A DNA stretch of 64,000 nucleotides from an uncultured Candidatus Saccharibacteria bacterium (GCA_937871805.1 CALMQB010000002.1:434001-498000), one strand, 5' to 3'. Positions 42,147 through 51,299 are shown, counted from the stretch's first letter. Translations and numbers: made by a program. The notes: generated by a model not told the origin, from the sequence alone.

Positions 42147-42262
42147 TCTGGAATCTTACTTTTTAAGGACAGATTTTATTTTAACGAAGTAGCCCAAAAT
42201 TCAATATGATATTTTTTAATTAATAATTTTAATGACGAACTTAAGGTTAAAGGAGATAAGCA

Positions 42263-43747
42263 ATGGAAGAAAAAAATAAATATTATATAACTACAGCAAT
42301 CCCCTACGTTAATGCTAAACCTCATATTGGAAATGCAGTAGACTGGCTTTGTGCAGACATCTTAGCAAGGCACCACAGATCTTTAGGTGAGGAGGTAATG
42401 TTTAGCGTGGGTGCAGACCAGCACGGAGAGAAAAACTTAGAAAAAGCCCAAGAAGCAAACCTGGACCCCAAAGTTTACGTAGATGAGATGGCGGCTAAGT
42501 TCAGCAATGTTTTTGACGCCTATAACATCCGACCAGATCGGTTTATTCGAACTAGTGACGAAGCACATAAGCAAAGAGTGCAGATAATTTGGGACAAGCT
42601 TAAGCCTTACTTATACAAAGGTAAGTATGTTGGTGCTTACTGTGTTGGCTGTGAAGAGTTTAAAACTGAAACTCACGTTAAAGAAACGAATGAGGTTTGC
42701 CCCGATCACGATAGAAAATATGATCAGCTTGAAGAAGAGAACTATTTTTTTAGATTTAGTGATCTTACAGAGCAGGTTCGCTCGGCAATAGAAAGTGATG
42801 AAATTCGAATTGTTCCCGAATCTAAAAAGAAAGAGGCTTTAAACTTAATTGGTGACGGCATGGAAGACATGAGCGTGGCTCGACCAAAAAGTAGGGTTGG
42901 TGACTGGGGTGTTGAGGTTCCGGATGACCCAGATTATATTGTTTATGTTTGGTTTGAGGCGGTGATGAACTATATTACACTGCTTGGCTACCCAGAAAAT
43001 GAAGATTTTAGAAAATTTTGGCCAGCAGATGTGCAGGTTCTGGGCAAAGGTGTGCTAAGATTCCATGCTTTGACTTGGCCAGGTGTTCTACTAGCATTAG
43101 GACTTCCTTTACCTCACAACTTATATGTGCACGGATACTGGAATATGAATGGAAGAGAACTTAGCAAGACCACTGGGAACGTTGCTTATCCAGAGGATTT
43201 GGCTGCAATTTATGGTTCCGATGCAACGAGGTACTTTAATGCACGTTACCTGCCGAGCTATAAAGACGGCGACTTTACATGGTTAAAAACTCTAAATGTT
43301 TATAACGACGACCTGGTTAATGGTCTAGGAAATGTGATTCAGCGAACGGCCAAGATGGTTGATAGCTACTTAAAGGGTGAGCTTGGTGATGATGTCCCAG
43401 GTCCGCATCACGATAACCGTGCTTACTATGATGCCCTGAAGAATTATAGGTTTGATAAAGCTCTAGAGTGGGCTTTTGAAATTGTAAATGGAGTCAATAG
43501 ATATTTAGAGCAAACTAAACCGTGGATGCTGGTTAAAGAAGACAAGAATGCTGCGCACGTTAAAGAGATCCTTTTAAACTGTGTAAGTGATATTTTAGAG
43601 ATTGGAACTTTAATTGCACCATTTATGCCAAAAACTGCAGAAATGATTGAGGAAATGTTCGGTGGGAAGCGGATGGGTGTTTTAAGTGGTCCAGTCTTTG
43701 CAAAGGTTGAACTACCTGGTGAGTTAACCGCACAGGCGAAGGCTTAA
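42263..43747 (+). CDS. metG: Methionyl-tRNA synthetase
   Basis: A 494-residue class I synthetase that charges tRNA-Met. Motifs: YVNAKPHIGNA (HIGH) near residue 15, zinc-knuckle Cys (YCVGCEE ... VCPDH) near 130-155, and GRELSKTTGN (KMSKS) near 300, followed by the anticodon-binding helical domain. Length is typical of the shorter bacterial form without the C-terminal tRNA-binding domain. A good AAGGAG site precedes the ATG. It lies behind a Met-rich leader peptide. Confidence 0.97.
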   Translation: MEEKNKYYITTAIPYVNAKPHIGNAVDWLCADILARHHRSLGEEVMFSVGADQHGEKNLEKAQEANLDPKVYVDEMAAKFSNVFDAYNIRPDRFIRTSDEAHKQRVQIIWDKLKPYLYKGKYVGAYCVGCEEFKTETHVKETNEVCPDHDRKYDQLEEENYFFRFSDLTEQVRSAIESDEIRIVPESKKKEALNLIGDGMEDMSVARPKSRVGDWGVEVPDDPDYIVYVWFEAVMNYITLLGYPENEDFRKFWPADVQVLGKGVLRFHALTWPGVLLALGLPLPHNLYVHGYWNMNGRELSKTTGNVAYPEDLAAIYGSDATRYFNARYLPSYKDGDFTWLKTLNVYNDDLVNGLGNVIQRTAKMVDSYLKGELGDDVPGPHHDNRAYYDALKNYRFDKALEWAFEIVNGVNRYLEQTKPWMLVKEDKNAAHVKEILLNCVSDILEIGTLIAPFMPKTAEMIEEMFGGKRMGVLSGPVFAKVELPGELTAQAKA

Positions 43748-43753
43748 ATTGGC

Positions 43754-44155
43754 TTAAGAAGCCAGAGGTTCTTCAACGAGCTCACTTTCAGGAAGTCGAG
43801 ATGCAAGTTCTTCTAACAACTCCGCTCGTCCGTCAATCCCACTGCGAGTGAGGGCTCTACTCAATGTGACTACTACCGGATTACCACCGTTTGGGTTGGA
43901 CTTAAATCCGCAGGCTGATTCGCCTATGCACATGGAACAGTCCGACGATGATTTAGCCTTAGCGTGTTCCCAACCTTGCTCTGCTAGCTCGTTGAGTGCT
44001 CTTTGCTTACTGTCTTCAAGGCTAAGGTCTAGATCGCCAAGTTTTGGATCACCAAGCCTTTGTACAGCGGCACCGAGGAGGATCGCTTCTTGGCAACTTG
44101 TCGCGTCTGCTGATTGTAGAGGTCCTATTTTTTCCATATACACCAATACTATCAT
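43754..44155 (-). CDS. hypothetical protein with four Cys
   Basis: A 133-residue protein (127 if starting at the ATG 44137, MEKIGPL). The stretch SDCSMCIGESACGF contains three close Cys, and another Cys is near residue 20, so a metal site is possible. No family recognised. It is convergent with metG and starts just downstream of the folD stop. Confidence 0.6.
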   Translation of the reverse strand: MIVLVYMEKIGPLQSADATSCQEAILLGAAVQRLGDPKLGDLDLSLEDSKQRALNELAEQGWEHAKAKSSSDCSMCIGESACGFKSNPNGGNPVVVTLSRALTRSGIDGRAELLEELASRLPESELVEEPLAS

Positions 44156-44160
44156 TAAAC

Positions 44161-44979
44161 TTAAGATTTGTCAATGAGTTGGATAAGATTTTCGAAAAGG
44201 TAGCTAATTGTCAGCGGTCCGAGGCCTCCAACTTTTGGGGTTAGTTTTAAGTTTAAATCGCTACTGTAGAGCTCTGGGTCGAGGTCGCCGAGGAGTACTC
44301 CCCCGCTTTCGGCAGTTCCGGCATCAATAACTACCTGCTTATCTTTTAAATAGCTAAGTTTAATTAACTCTGGAGAGCCAGTTGCCGAGATTATAATATC
44401 AGCTTTTTGGATCTCTGCTTTCAACTTCTGCTCAGAGGCTGAAATATCTAAAGTTTCTAAATTTAAATTCTGCTCTGTTAGAAGCCTCGTGATTGGGGTT
44501 CCAACAAGCCTGCCTTGACCAATAATTAGAATTTTTTTATTTTTAAGTTCAATATTATAGCCGGCTAAGAGCCAGAGAATTGCTCCAGCGGTTGCGGGTT
44601 GGACTACTGCTTCTTCTCCGAGAGCATCAACATCTTTTTGTGGAGTGATTAAGTTTAAAAAATACTCTGTTTGAGATGCTTCTTCTAGTGGCAATTGAAG
44701 GATGATACCGTGAACTTTGGAATCCTGGTTAAGTTTGAGAATAGCTCCTTCAAGTTGATCTTGTTTTGGTGCATGAATTTGAATGCTTATTCCAAGTTGC
44801 TTCGCCCTAGCCTGCTTAAACTTAACGTATTTTTGGATGGCAAGGTTCTTAGGGTTGGCTATAAGAATGGCGAGTGTTGGGGTGATTCCTCTAGACTGAA
44901 TTAGAGCGCGAACCTGCTTGGCTTGACGCTCAGAAATATATTCGACTAGATCCGAGCCTTTGAGAAGAGTAATAGACAT
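44161..44979 (-). CDS. folD: Bifunctional methylene-THF dehydrogenase/cyclohydrolase
   Basis: A 272-residue folate enzyme converting 5,10-methylene-THF to 10-formyl-THF. Seen: YVKFKQARAKQLGI (catalytic Tyr/Lys region), GIILQLPLE (LQLPLP motif), DVDALG, the NAD(P) strand ILIIGQGRLVGTP, and the end KVGGLGPLTISYL (PGGVGPxT). Slightly short but complete. It could supply formyl groups for initiator Met-tRNA, consistent with metG nearby. Confidence 0.95.
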   Translation of the reverse strand: MSITLLKGSDLVEYISERQAKQVRALIQSRGITPTLAILIANPKNLAIQKYVKFKQARAKQLGISIQIHAPKQDQLEGAILKLNQDSKVHGIILQLPLEEASQTEYFLNLITPQKDVDALGEEAVVQPATAGAILWLLAGYNIELKNKKILIIGQGRLVGTPITRLLTEQNLNLETLDISASEQKLKAEIQKADIIISATGSPELIKLSYLKDKQVVIDAGTAESGGVLLGDLDPELYSSDLNLKLTPKVGGLGPLTISYLFENLIQLIDKS

Positions 44980-45019
44980 TGTTAAATTTTAATACTTGTT
45001 TAACCTAAGTTTAACACTG

Positions 45020-45670
45020 TTAAACGGTTGAATGAAGCTTGTCGGTGAAGGTGCTTGAAGTAAGAACTTTAATTGCAGCGGCCATTAGTGCCATAGAATT
45101 ATAAATCGTGGGTTCTAGTGCTGTTTGGCCAGCAAGGTGGTCACCCTGTAATCCTCTAGCGCTGTTTGCGAGGTTAAGTGCCACTCCGCCAGTCACGAGG
45201 ATTCTGCTAGATTTCTGGTAATTGGGTTGCTGATAAACCTCAGGAGTTGCACAGCCTAAAATCATTTGAGCGTACAATGCGCCTTCTTTTGACCTGGGAG
45301 CTATAAAATCTGTAACTGTTTTTGCAGACTTAAACTTTCTATTGAGTTCAAGTATCACTGAGGTATCTCTTGATAAAGAACTTAGATGCTCTTCGCCAAG
45401 TTGAATAAGGTTGGGGAGTGAGGCACTGGCTAAGTTTTGTGGAGCAGGAAGCCAAGCTAGAACCTCTGCTTCTCTGTTGTGGAGCGATGCAAGCTGAGAC
45501 ATGTCTATATAGTCGTCTATTGCCCTTCCGAGAAATATTAACTCTGCCCAACGCGAGGTGCTTACAGGATCTAGGCTTAATCCAGCCAGAGCAGCCAAAG
45601 GTTGATAATAAAGTTTAATCTTTCGTCGGTAATGAAGCTCTTTTTCTTTTGTGAAATTTGGTTCAAACAC
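45020..45670 (-). CDS. Helical protein with a DDxxD motif
   Basis: A 216-residue all-helical protein containing LGRAIDDYIDMSQ near residue 50, which resembles the DDxxD substrate-binding motif of isoprenoid synthases. A second Asp motif is not seen; LNLANSARGLQGDH near 170 might substitute. Short for a prenyltransferase or phytoene/squalene synthase, so function is uncertain. It is upstream of folD with a 40-base gap. Confidence 0.5.
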   Translation of the reverse strand: MFEPNFTKEKELHYRRKIKLYYQPLAALAGLSLDPVSTSRWAELIFLGRAIDDYIDMSQLASLHNREAEVLAWLPAPQNLASASLPNLIQLGEEHLSSLSRDTSVILELNRKFKSAKTVTDFIAPRSKEGALYAQMILGCATPEVYQQPNYQKSSRILVTGGVALNLANSARGLQGDHLAGQTALEPTIYNSMALMAAAIKVLTSSTFTDKLHSTV

Positions 45671-45710
45671 TTGAGTTTTGGTGCGAACTTACTTTTGGAG
45701 TTCGGTTGAT

Positions 45711-46221
45711 TTAAAGCAACTCTGTCTCGACTGTTTTATAATCCGACTTATCATCGAGGGTAAACTTTTTGTCTAAGCTGCCGTCTTCTTTGACTTTTAC
45801 TACAGTGCCCTGGAGAGTTACTCCATACTTGTTACGAAGGTCGTCTTTAGTGCCAAAATCTGCCTTAAAGATGGTGACTCCTGCTGGGATTTGAGAGGAT
45901 TTAATACTTTTATCGAGTTCAATAGATTGTAGGCTTTGTGAGCTAAAGAAGAATATTAGCCTCATACCAGGTGTCGTTGTAAAAGTAGGCTTAGAGTAAT
46001 CTTGATAGGTTCCTGCTTTAGAGTTATTTTGTACAGCCGGATCCTGGTTAGGGTCTTCAGATTGTTGTGAAGAAGATTTTTTTTGGTTATCAGCGCCTTG
46101 ATTGTTGGTCTGTGGGGCATCTGTTTTGGAGTTGGTCAAAGCGAAGAACAGGATTGCAATTAAAACTCCAACTACGAGAACTGCAAACTGAAGTGAGTGT
46201 TTACTGTTTTTCTTTATATCT
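45711..46221 (-). CDS. Membrane-anchored thioredoxin-fold-like protein
   Basis: The first standard start is a TTG at 46139, but the frame is open to 46232 and encodes a membrane anchor upstream: KKNSKHSLQF then AVLVVGVLIAILFFAL. The likely start is an ATA at 46217 (codon before KKNSK); the coordinate given includes that anchor region and is approximate. After a Gln/Ser/Asn-rich linker, a thioredoxin-like end is visible (IPAGVTIFKADFGTKDDLRN, YGVTLQGTVV), but without CxxC. A TATAAT lies just upstream. It may be a redox-inactive envelope protein. Confidence 0.65.
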
Positions 46222-46337
46222 TTACAGATTAATTATACACTAAGTTTTTAAAATTGGCGATCCTATTCTGGTTTGACAGCCTTGACGGCCTAGTATTAAA
46301 CTTAAGCTTTAAGTTAATCTAAATTTTTTGAAATATT

Positions 46338-46688
46338 ATGAATAAGCAGGGGAAGCAATTTGTAGACTTTGTTAGAGAGCAAGGGGTGATTGGTTTGGCG
46401 GTTGGCTTAGCGGTTGGTGTTGCGGCTGGTGCTGCTGTTAAATCTATTGTAGATGGATTAATTAGCCCAATAATTGGCTTCATTCTAGGAGGTGCGGATT
46501 TGAGTAATCTGGTTTGGAGAACTGGGCTTGTGCGCGGAGGTGAAGAACTGGTGTTAGGTTGGGGGGCGGTTTTAAACTCCATTATTGTATTGCTAGCAAC
46601 GGCGGCTGTCATATTCTATCTGGTCAGAGGTTTGAGGTTGGATAAGCTGGATAAAGTAGATAGGGTAGATAAAATTTCTAAAAAGTAA
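46338..46688 (+). CDS. mscL: Large-conductance mechanosensitive channel
   Basis: A 116-residue MscL that opens under membrane tension to release osmolytes. The N-terminal amphipathic helix and TM1 (FVREQGVIGLAVGLAVGVAA ... VKSIVDGLISPIIG) match the family, then a periplasmic loop and TM2 (AVLNSIIVLLATAAVIFYLV), then a charged tail (KLDKVDRVDKISKK). Single gene, followed by a terminator. Confidence 0.94.
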   Translation: MNKQGKQFVDFVREQGVIGLAVGLAVGVAAGAAVKSIVDGLISPIIGFILGGADLSNLVWRTGLVRGGEELVLGWGAVLNSIIVLLATAAVIFYLVRGLRLDKLDKVDRVDKISKK

Positions 46689-46717
46689 CTTAAGTTTAAA
46701 CACGGAGTTACTTAAAT

Positions 46718-46747
46718 AAAAAGATGCTCCATTTGGAGTGTCTTTTT
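46718..46747. terminator. Bidirectional terminator between mscL and the SDR gene
   Basis: AAAAAGATGCTCC pairs with GGAGTGTCTTTTT around a 4-base loop; two G-T pairs are allowed. It serves mscL (+) and the convergent SDR gene (-). Confidence 0.85.
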
Positions 46748-46761
46748 AAGTCCCAAAAACT

Positions 46762-47529
46762 TTATTTAGGCTGAGACGCCTTAAAAACAATTTTAGTGAC
46801 AACTTTCCGAGGTAGTACTCGGGGCATAAAGGTTTTAAATTTACTATCCATTTTATGAGTGGCAACCCTTGTCCCTTTTAGCATCTCCTTATAACCGAAC
46901 TCAGCAACATCTTGAGCGGTCGGTAAACTTTTACCTTTAACCAACTTAGAAACCTTCATATTAGAACTTTCCTGGAACTTACTTGCGGTTGGTCCTGGGC
47001 AAAGAGCAGTGACGGTGATGGGCACATTTTTTTGAATGAACTCTTCAGCAAGAGCTTCGCTTAGACTTAAGACGAAGTGCTTAGTAGCATAATAAGTTGC
47101 CATGTAGGGCCCTGGTAAAAAAGCTGCCGTGGAGGCGAGATTCATTATTTTTCCCCCACCTTGTTTTTTCATATCTTTAGCATAGGTATGAGTTAACTCA
47201 GTTAAGGCAACTACGTTTAAGTTGATCATGGAGTTTAACTTGGTGGAGTCTGCATCTAGGAATAGGTTAAAGTCGCCAAAGCCGGCATTGTTGATTAAGA
47301 TATCAATTTTTACTTTTTCTTTTTGGGTGATGGAGTGTAGTTTCTGTGCGGCACCTGGTTTAGATAGGTCCAGGCTTAAATTTAAGACCTTAACATCTTT
47401 AAAGACGGTGGAACTTAAATCTGCCTTATTCCTAGAAACGAGAACTAAGTTGTGGCCATTTTTGGCGCAAATTTTGGCGAGTTCAAAGCCGATTCCAGAG
47501 GAAGATCCTGTGATTAAAGTGGTACTCAT
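46762..47529 (-). CDS. Short-chain dehydrogenase/reductase (DltE-like)
   Basis: A 255-residue NAD(P)-dependent oxidoreductase. TGSSSGIG (residues 7-14), NNAG near 84, catalytic Ser and YYATK near 148. The C-terminal RVLPRKVVTKIVFKASQPK resembles DltE/YqjQ-type SDRs. The substrate is unknown. Confidence 0.92.
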   Translation of the reverse strand: MSTTLITGSSSGIGFELAKICAKNGHNLVLVSRNKADLSSTVFKDVKVLNLSLDLSKPGAAQKLHSITQKEKVKIDILINNAGFGDFNLFLDADSTKLNSMINLNVVALTELTHTYAKDMKKQGGGKIMNLASTAAFLPGPYMATYYATKHFVLSLSEALAEEFIQKNVPITVTALCPGPTASKFQESSNMKVSKLVKGKSLPTAQDVAEFGYKEMLKGTRVATHKMDSKFKTFMPRVLPRKVVTKIVFKASQPK

Positions 47530-47712
47530 TAGTTTTATGTTAAGTTTAATTTTTTAACTTACGTCTTCAAGTGAATTGGAATTATCAACAAATTTTTGAT
47601 GCTATTTTTTTTGTTCTTCTGGCACCACAGGCTTCACGGAGATTTAACTTTTAACTTTCAGTTAAAGCTTAACATGTTAACATCGTCTCATCCTAAATGT
47701 GACTACTTAAGT

Positions 47713-48573
47713 TTAAACGGCGATTTTGAATTGTTCTAAAACAGCCAAGTGGTCACTTTCTATGGGATGGGTTGTTGGTCGATCTATGGGTGTAACCCTG
47801 CGAGATATTGGTATGGTGCCATCAGCTGCTGTTCTCGGCTTCCAGGAAGGCATTGTCGCTGGAGCAGAAAGGTGTGCTTGGCGGCGCGCAACTAGTGAGG
47901 CCTGCACTGAACTAAGGTCTTGGTTGAAATCCCCGATGGCGAGGTCTATTCCTTCTCGGTCTATGGTTCTTCGGACGGAGCGTATTTGCTGATATCTGAT
48001 GCTGGCTTCTGGGCTGAAATGAGTTCCAAGAACCCTTAGGGCTATACCATTTACGTCTAGGGTAATGGTTGCTGCATTTCTCCCAGTTACTAATCCGCTG
48101 TCTGGGAGTTGTATCTTACTGTGATTTATAATGTCCAGACCCTCTTGAATGACGTACATGTTGCCAAAGTCTCCTCTTGTAGGGTGGCTATCATTTGGAG
48201 CCAAGGCAACCTGGCCAAACTGTTGGTAGAGTGGCGCCAATCTTTCTAAGTGAACCTCTTGAAAGAAGCAGATCTGTGGGGACCATCTTTTGATTAGTTC
48301 GATAGTCTTAGTTTGGTCTTGTGGCCCCTGCCAGATTCTGTCTTTGCGCCCGCCTGCGAGGTTGCCGGACATTACGGTTACTGTTGTGTTGTTGGGATCG
48401 GTTGCAATGTTGCCAAGAGCTAGCCTTGCTCGACGTGCTGTTTCGGATGGGTTAGAAAGCTTACTGGGCAGGATTTCTAGCCCACCTGGTGCTCTGCTTT
48501 GGTCACCCCGTACTGCCGCGGTGGCTGCTGTAACAGCACCGGCTTTTAATACTTCACGTCTTCCAATATCCAT
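47713..48573 (-). CDS. Endonuclease/exonuclease/phosphatase family protein, Tat-like signal
   Basis: A 286-residue protein with an N-terminal GRREVLKAGAVTAATAAV, which looks like a Tat (twin-arginine) signal. The EEP fold is seen as VMSGNLAGG, CFFQEVH (catalytic Glu) near 100, AIGDFNQDLS near 222 and SDHLAV (catalytic His) near 272. It may be an exported nuclease or phosphodiesterase, possibly for nutrient scavenging from host DNA. The substrate is not known. Confidence 0.82.
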   Translation of the reverse strand: MDIGRREVLKAGAVTAATAAVRGDQSRAPGGLEILPSKLSNPSETARRARLALGNIATDPNNTTVTVMSGNLAGGRKDRIWQGPQDQTKTIELIKRWSPQICFFQEVHLERLAPLYQQFGQVALAPNDSHPTRGDFGNMYVIQEGLDIINHSKIQLPDSGLVTGRNAATITLDVNGIALRVLGTHFSPEASIRYQQIRSVRRTIDREGIDLAIGDFNQDLSSVQASLVARRQAHLSAPATMPSWKPRTAADGTIPISRRVTPIDRPTTHPIESDHLAVLEQFKIAV

Positions 48574-48631
48574 AGTAAGTATAAGTATATATGTTTTGGG
48601 GTGAGTTGAGTTTTGTTAGTTTGACCTAATC

Positions 48632-48913
48632 TTGGTTAGAGATTTTTGTAATTCTGATTTTAAAGTTTCGAGGTCTTCAATCTTGCTGAAAGATTTGGAA
48701 TCAATCAGGATTTTTACGGCATTCTTAGAATTCGTAGAATCTACCAACAAGATAGCTGGAAAACTTAAATTTAAGTTTAAAATATCTTTCGAGAGTTCGT
48801 CTTTATGTAAAAATGCGGAAGGTTTTAAGTTCCTATCTTTGGCGGGTGCCGAAGCCTTCCTGAAAGATTTGCAAAAACGAGGAATGATAATAGAAGAAGT
48901 TAAAAAGAACTGA
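48632..48913 (+). CDS. hypothetical small protein
   Basis: A 93-codon frame from TTG 48632 (MVRDFCNSDFKV...). Lys/Phe-rich with a TTAAGTTTAA word encoding KFKFK. No upstream ATG in frame. No family recognised. Composition fits a real gene but evidence is weak. Confidence 0.4.
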   Translation: MVRDFCNSDFKVSRSSILLKDLESIRIFTAFLEFVESTNKIAGKLKFKFKISFESSSLCKNAEGFKFLSLAGAEAFLKDLQKRGMIIEEVKKN

Positions 48914-48921
48914 TTCGAAAA

Positions 48922-49011
48922 ATGGAACAGAAATTTGGATACTTGACGTTACCAGAGTGCATTGAAGAGGCTAGGCGTGATATGATTGCTATAAAAGAAA
49001 ACTGCAAGTAG
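48922..49011 (+). CDS. very short possible peptide
   Basis: A 29-codon frame, MEQKFGYLTLPECIEEARRD followed by nine more residues, just after the previous gene. It may be a small peptide or the remnant of a larger gene. No family recognised. Confidence 0.25.
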   Translation: MEQKFGYLTLPECIEEARRDMIAIKENCK

Positions 49012-49039
49012 CGTGTTTCGGCTTCAAGGTTCCCGATAA

Positions 49040-49438
49040 CTATCGATCTTGGATTAGCTTAAAGCTAATAATAAGAAAATTATCGTCATCTTTTATTTTT
49101 CTACCGATATACTTATAGTACCCAGAAAACACTTTCCGCTGATGCTCCTTATTCTCGTATGCTTCGTGTCCGCCGTCATCAAGCGGTAGTTCGATAAATT
49201 TGCTTCTTGATATGCTTTTAACCCTTGCCTTAAGCGTAGATTTTTTAGTTACCGAGTTTTGGATCGAAACAACGTCACCGATGTTAAGATGGCTATATTT
49301 ATCGCCAAAGCGGTAGGTCGTTAGCTTTAGACTGTTAGTGATAAAATCAGCTAATTTAGGTGCAAACGGTAGGACGTTCAAGCCTGGCTTGTATTCAGTG
49401 CTGTTAATAGTAGTTTGAGACGATCCCTTGAGGGTCAT
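49040..49438 (-). CDS. ASCH-domain-like protein
   Basis: A 132-residue protein with the ASCH-like pattern KLTTYRFGDKYSHLNIGDVV followed by beta strands. ASCH domains bind RNA or nucleosides and are linked to translation or RNA modification. The assignment is by pattern only. No signal peptide. Confidence 0.6.
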   Translation of the reverse strand: MTLKGSSQTTINSTEYKPGLNVLPFAPKLADFITNSLKLTTYRFGDKYSHLNIGDVVSIQNSVTKKSTLKARVKSISRSKFIELPLDDGGHEAYENKEHQRKVFSGYYKYIGRKIKDDDNFLIISFKLIQDR

Positions 49439-49511
49439 AGTTCTTTAATACTATAAAGAAGCTCTATTTAAAATTAATTTTGCTGGAGGGCCATTGTACT
49501 ACTTACTTCAA

Positions 49512-50039
49512 CTAAACTTCAGACTTAGACTTCTTTTTGAGTATGTCGTAGCGGACGATCCCGGCAAGAACGGAGCTCAACATGAATACCTCAGCTACCG
49601 CTCCAGCCTGAGAGCCTACGGCTAGGTTATAGACGAACCACAAAGGTCGGGGTATAAGCATTATAAACCTAATTGAGCGAGGGTTGGTTTGCCAAACCGC
49701 TATGGCTCCAGCAATTTGTGCAATTATAGGAAGCACATCAACAGGATTCTTGACGGTTAGGGCAGCCGCCAATACATAGAGAGAGATAAATACATATAGC
49801 CATAGCTTATTATTCGCCCAAGTAGACTTTTCTTTTTTGAAAGATACAAAGACAACACTTGCTTCAATCGCATTCATTAGAGCCCCTGTCCATGCATGCA
49901 ACAAGCTATAATGCAGAACAAAGAGCAAAACGCCCGTGAGCATTGCCAGCAGTATCTGTACTCGTTTTCTGCCTTGGAAGGATAGTAGAACAAACAGGAG
50001 AGCTAAGTATCTAACTCCCTGAACAATAATTTGATGCAT
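49512..50039 (-). CDS. YgjV-family inner membrane protein
   Basis: A 175-residue protein with about six helices, ending in a basic tail (DILKKKSKSEV). The repeated pattern (LAMLTGVLLFVLHYSLLHAW, IPRPLWFVYNLAVGS) fits the YgjV family, whose function is unknown. tRNA-Lys lies upstream on the same strand. Confidence 0.72.
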   Translation of the reverse strand: MHQIIVQGVRYLALLFVLLSFQGRKRVQILLAMLTGVLLFVLHYSLLHAWTGALMNAIEASVVFVSFKKEKSTWANNKLWLYVFISLYVLAAALTVKNPVDVLPIIAQIAGAIAVWQTNPRSIRFIMLIPRPLWFVYNLAVGSQAGAVAEVFMLSSVLAGIVRYDILKKKSKSEV

Positions 50040-50058
50040 GTATACATCATAACAGAAG

Positions 50059-50076
50059 AAGACCCTCTCGGGTCTT
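50059..50076 (-). terminator. Terminator after tRNA-Lys
   Basis: A 7-bp stem (AAGACCC/GGGTCTT) with a 4-base loop, about 20 bases past the tRNA 3' end; the T tract is weak. Confidence 0.5.
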
Positions 50077-50094
50077 ACTTACGTATACGCTAGT

Positions 50095-50171
50095 TGGAGG
50101 GCCAGGCGGGACTTGAACCCGCGACACCCTGCTTAAGAGGCAGGTGCTCTAACCAGCTGAGCTACTGGCCC
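50095..50171 (-). tRNA. tRNA-Lys(CTT)
   Basis: A 77-base tRNA with encoded CCA. The anticodon loop CTCTTAA gives CTT, reading AAG. The acceptor GGGCCAG pairs with CTGGCCC. Confidence 0.95.
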
Positions 50172-50279
50172 GTAACTTAGATTATTATAGCTTAAATTTA
50201 AGTTTTTCTTCAAGGGGTAGATTTTTTGGGTAAATATTAATTTTGAGCTCCAAACAGTGGTATACTTAGGTTTAAGTAT

Positions 50280-51182
50280 ATGAAGTTTATTTTTGGTAGC
50301 GAAGAAAATCCTGATGAAACGGGCAGATTAGATGCTGTTCTAGCAGAACACACAGTTGGTAAGTTTACGCGTTCAACTGTGGCGAAGCTGATTAAGATGG
50401 GTAAAGTTAAACTTAACGGCAAAAAAGAGGAATCCAAAGCCACTAAATTAAAAGTTGGCGATAAGGTTGAATTAGATTATGAGGAACCGAAGTTAGATAC
50501 GGAAATAGAAATTGTTTTTGAAGATGAGAATATTGTGGTGATTAATAAACCGCCGGGGATGCTTTCCCATGCAAAAGGAAAATTAAGTGAAGAGGTTTCC
50601 GTGGCAGACTGGATGGCTGATAAAACGACAGATTTAGATAATCAGGAGCAAAAGCGAAGTGGAATCGTGCACCGTTTAGATAGGGCAACGAGTGGGGTGA
50701 TGATTCTGGCAAAAAATCCAGAGATTAAAAGCTGGTTGATGAAGCAATTTAGTGATCGAAATGTTCACAAAAAATACCTAGCGATCATTGAAGGAAGCCC
50801 GGAAGAAGTTAAGTTTAAGATTGATATGCCGATTGGTAGAAACCCGAGAAAATTGACGACATTTTTTGTGACAGATAGCGGAAGACCATCGCAAACGGAA
50901 GTCGAAGTTTTGAGCACAAATGGTAAGCAGAGCTTGGTGTTGCTGACTCCAAAAACTGGGAGAACGCACCAACTTAGGGTCCATATGTGGGCGAATGGTT
51001 GGCCGATTTTAGGTGACCCTTTTTATAATCCAAACTTTAAAGATGGCCAGCAGTTAATGTTGCATGCTTTAAGTTTAACAATTCAAGTTGCTGAAGGTGA
51101 TGAAAAAGTCTGGAGAGATTTTGAGGTTGAAGCTCCTGGATATTTTAAGGGTAAAATTAAAGAATTAAGTCTGAAATTCTAA
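50280..51182 (+). CDS. RluA/RluD-family pseudouridine synthase
   Basis: A 300-residue enzyme isomerising uridine in rRNA or tRNA. An N-terminal S4 RNA-binding domain (GRLDAVLAEH ... MGKVKLNGK, residues 12-55) precedes the catalytic domain with GIVHRLDRATSGVM (HRLD motif, catalytic Asp) near residue 130 and GRTHQLRVHMW near 230. A TATACT -10 element lies 13 bases before the ATG. rluA/rluD subfamily cannot be decided. Confidence 0.92.
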   Translation: MKFIFGSEENPDETGRLDAVLAEHTVGKFTRSTVAKLIKMGKVKLNGKKEESKATKLKVGDKVELDYEEPKLDTEIEIVFEDENIVVINKPPGMLSHAKGKLSEEVSVADWMADKTTDLDNQEQKRSGIVHRLDRATSGVMILAKNPEIKSWLMKQFSDRNVHKKYLAIIEGSPEEVKFKIDMPIGRNPRKLTTFFVTDSGRPSQTEVEVLSTNGKQSLVLLTPKTGRTHQLRVHMWANGWPILGDPFYNPNFKDGQQLMLHALSLTIQVAEGDEKVWRDFEVEAPGYFKGKIKELSLKF

Positions 51183-51299
51183 GTTTGTTAAACTTAACCC
51201 TAACCCTCCTATCTTTATTTAGATGGTTGGATTTAAGCTAAGCTTTACTACCCCCTTGCACTCCAATATCCATTAAGGTTATGCTATTAGGTAATAGCT

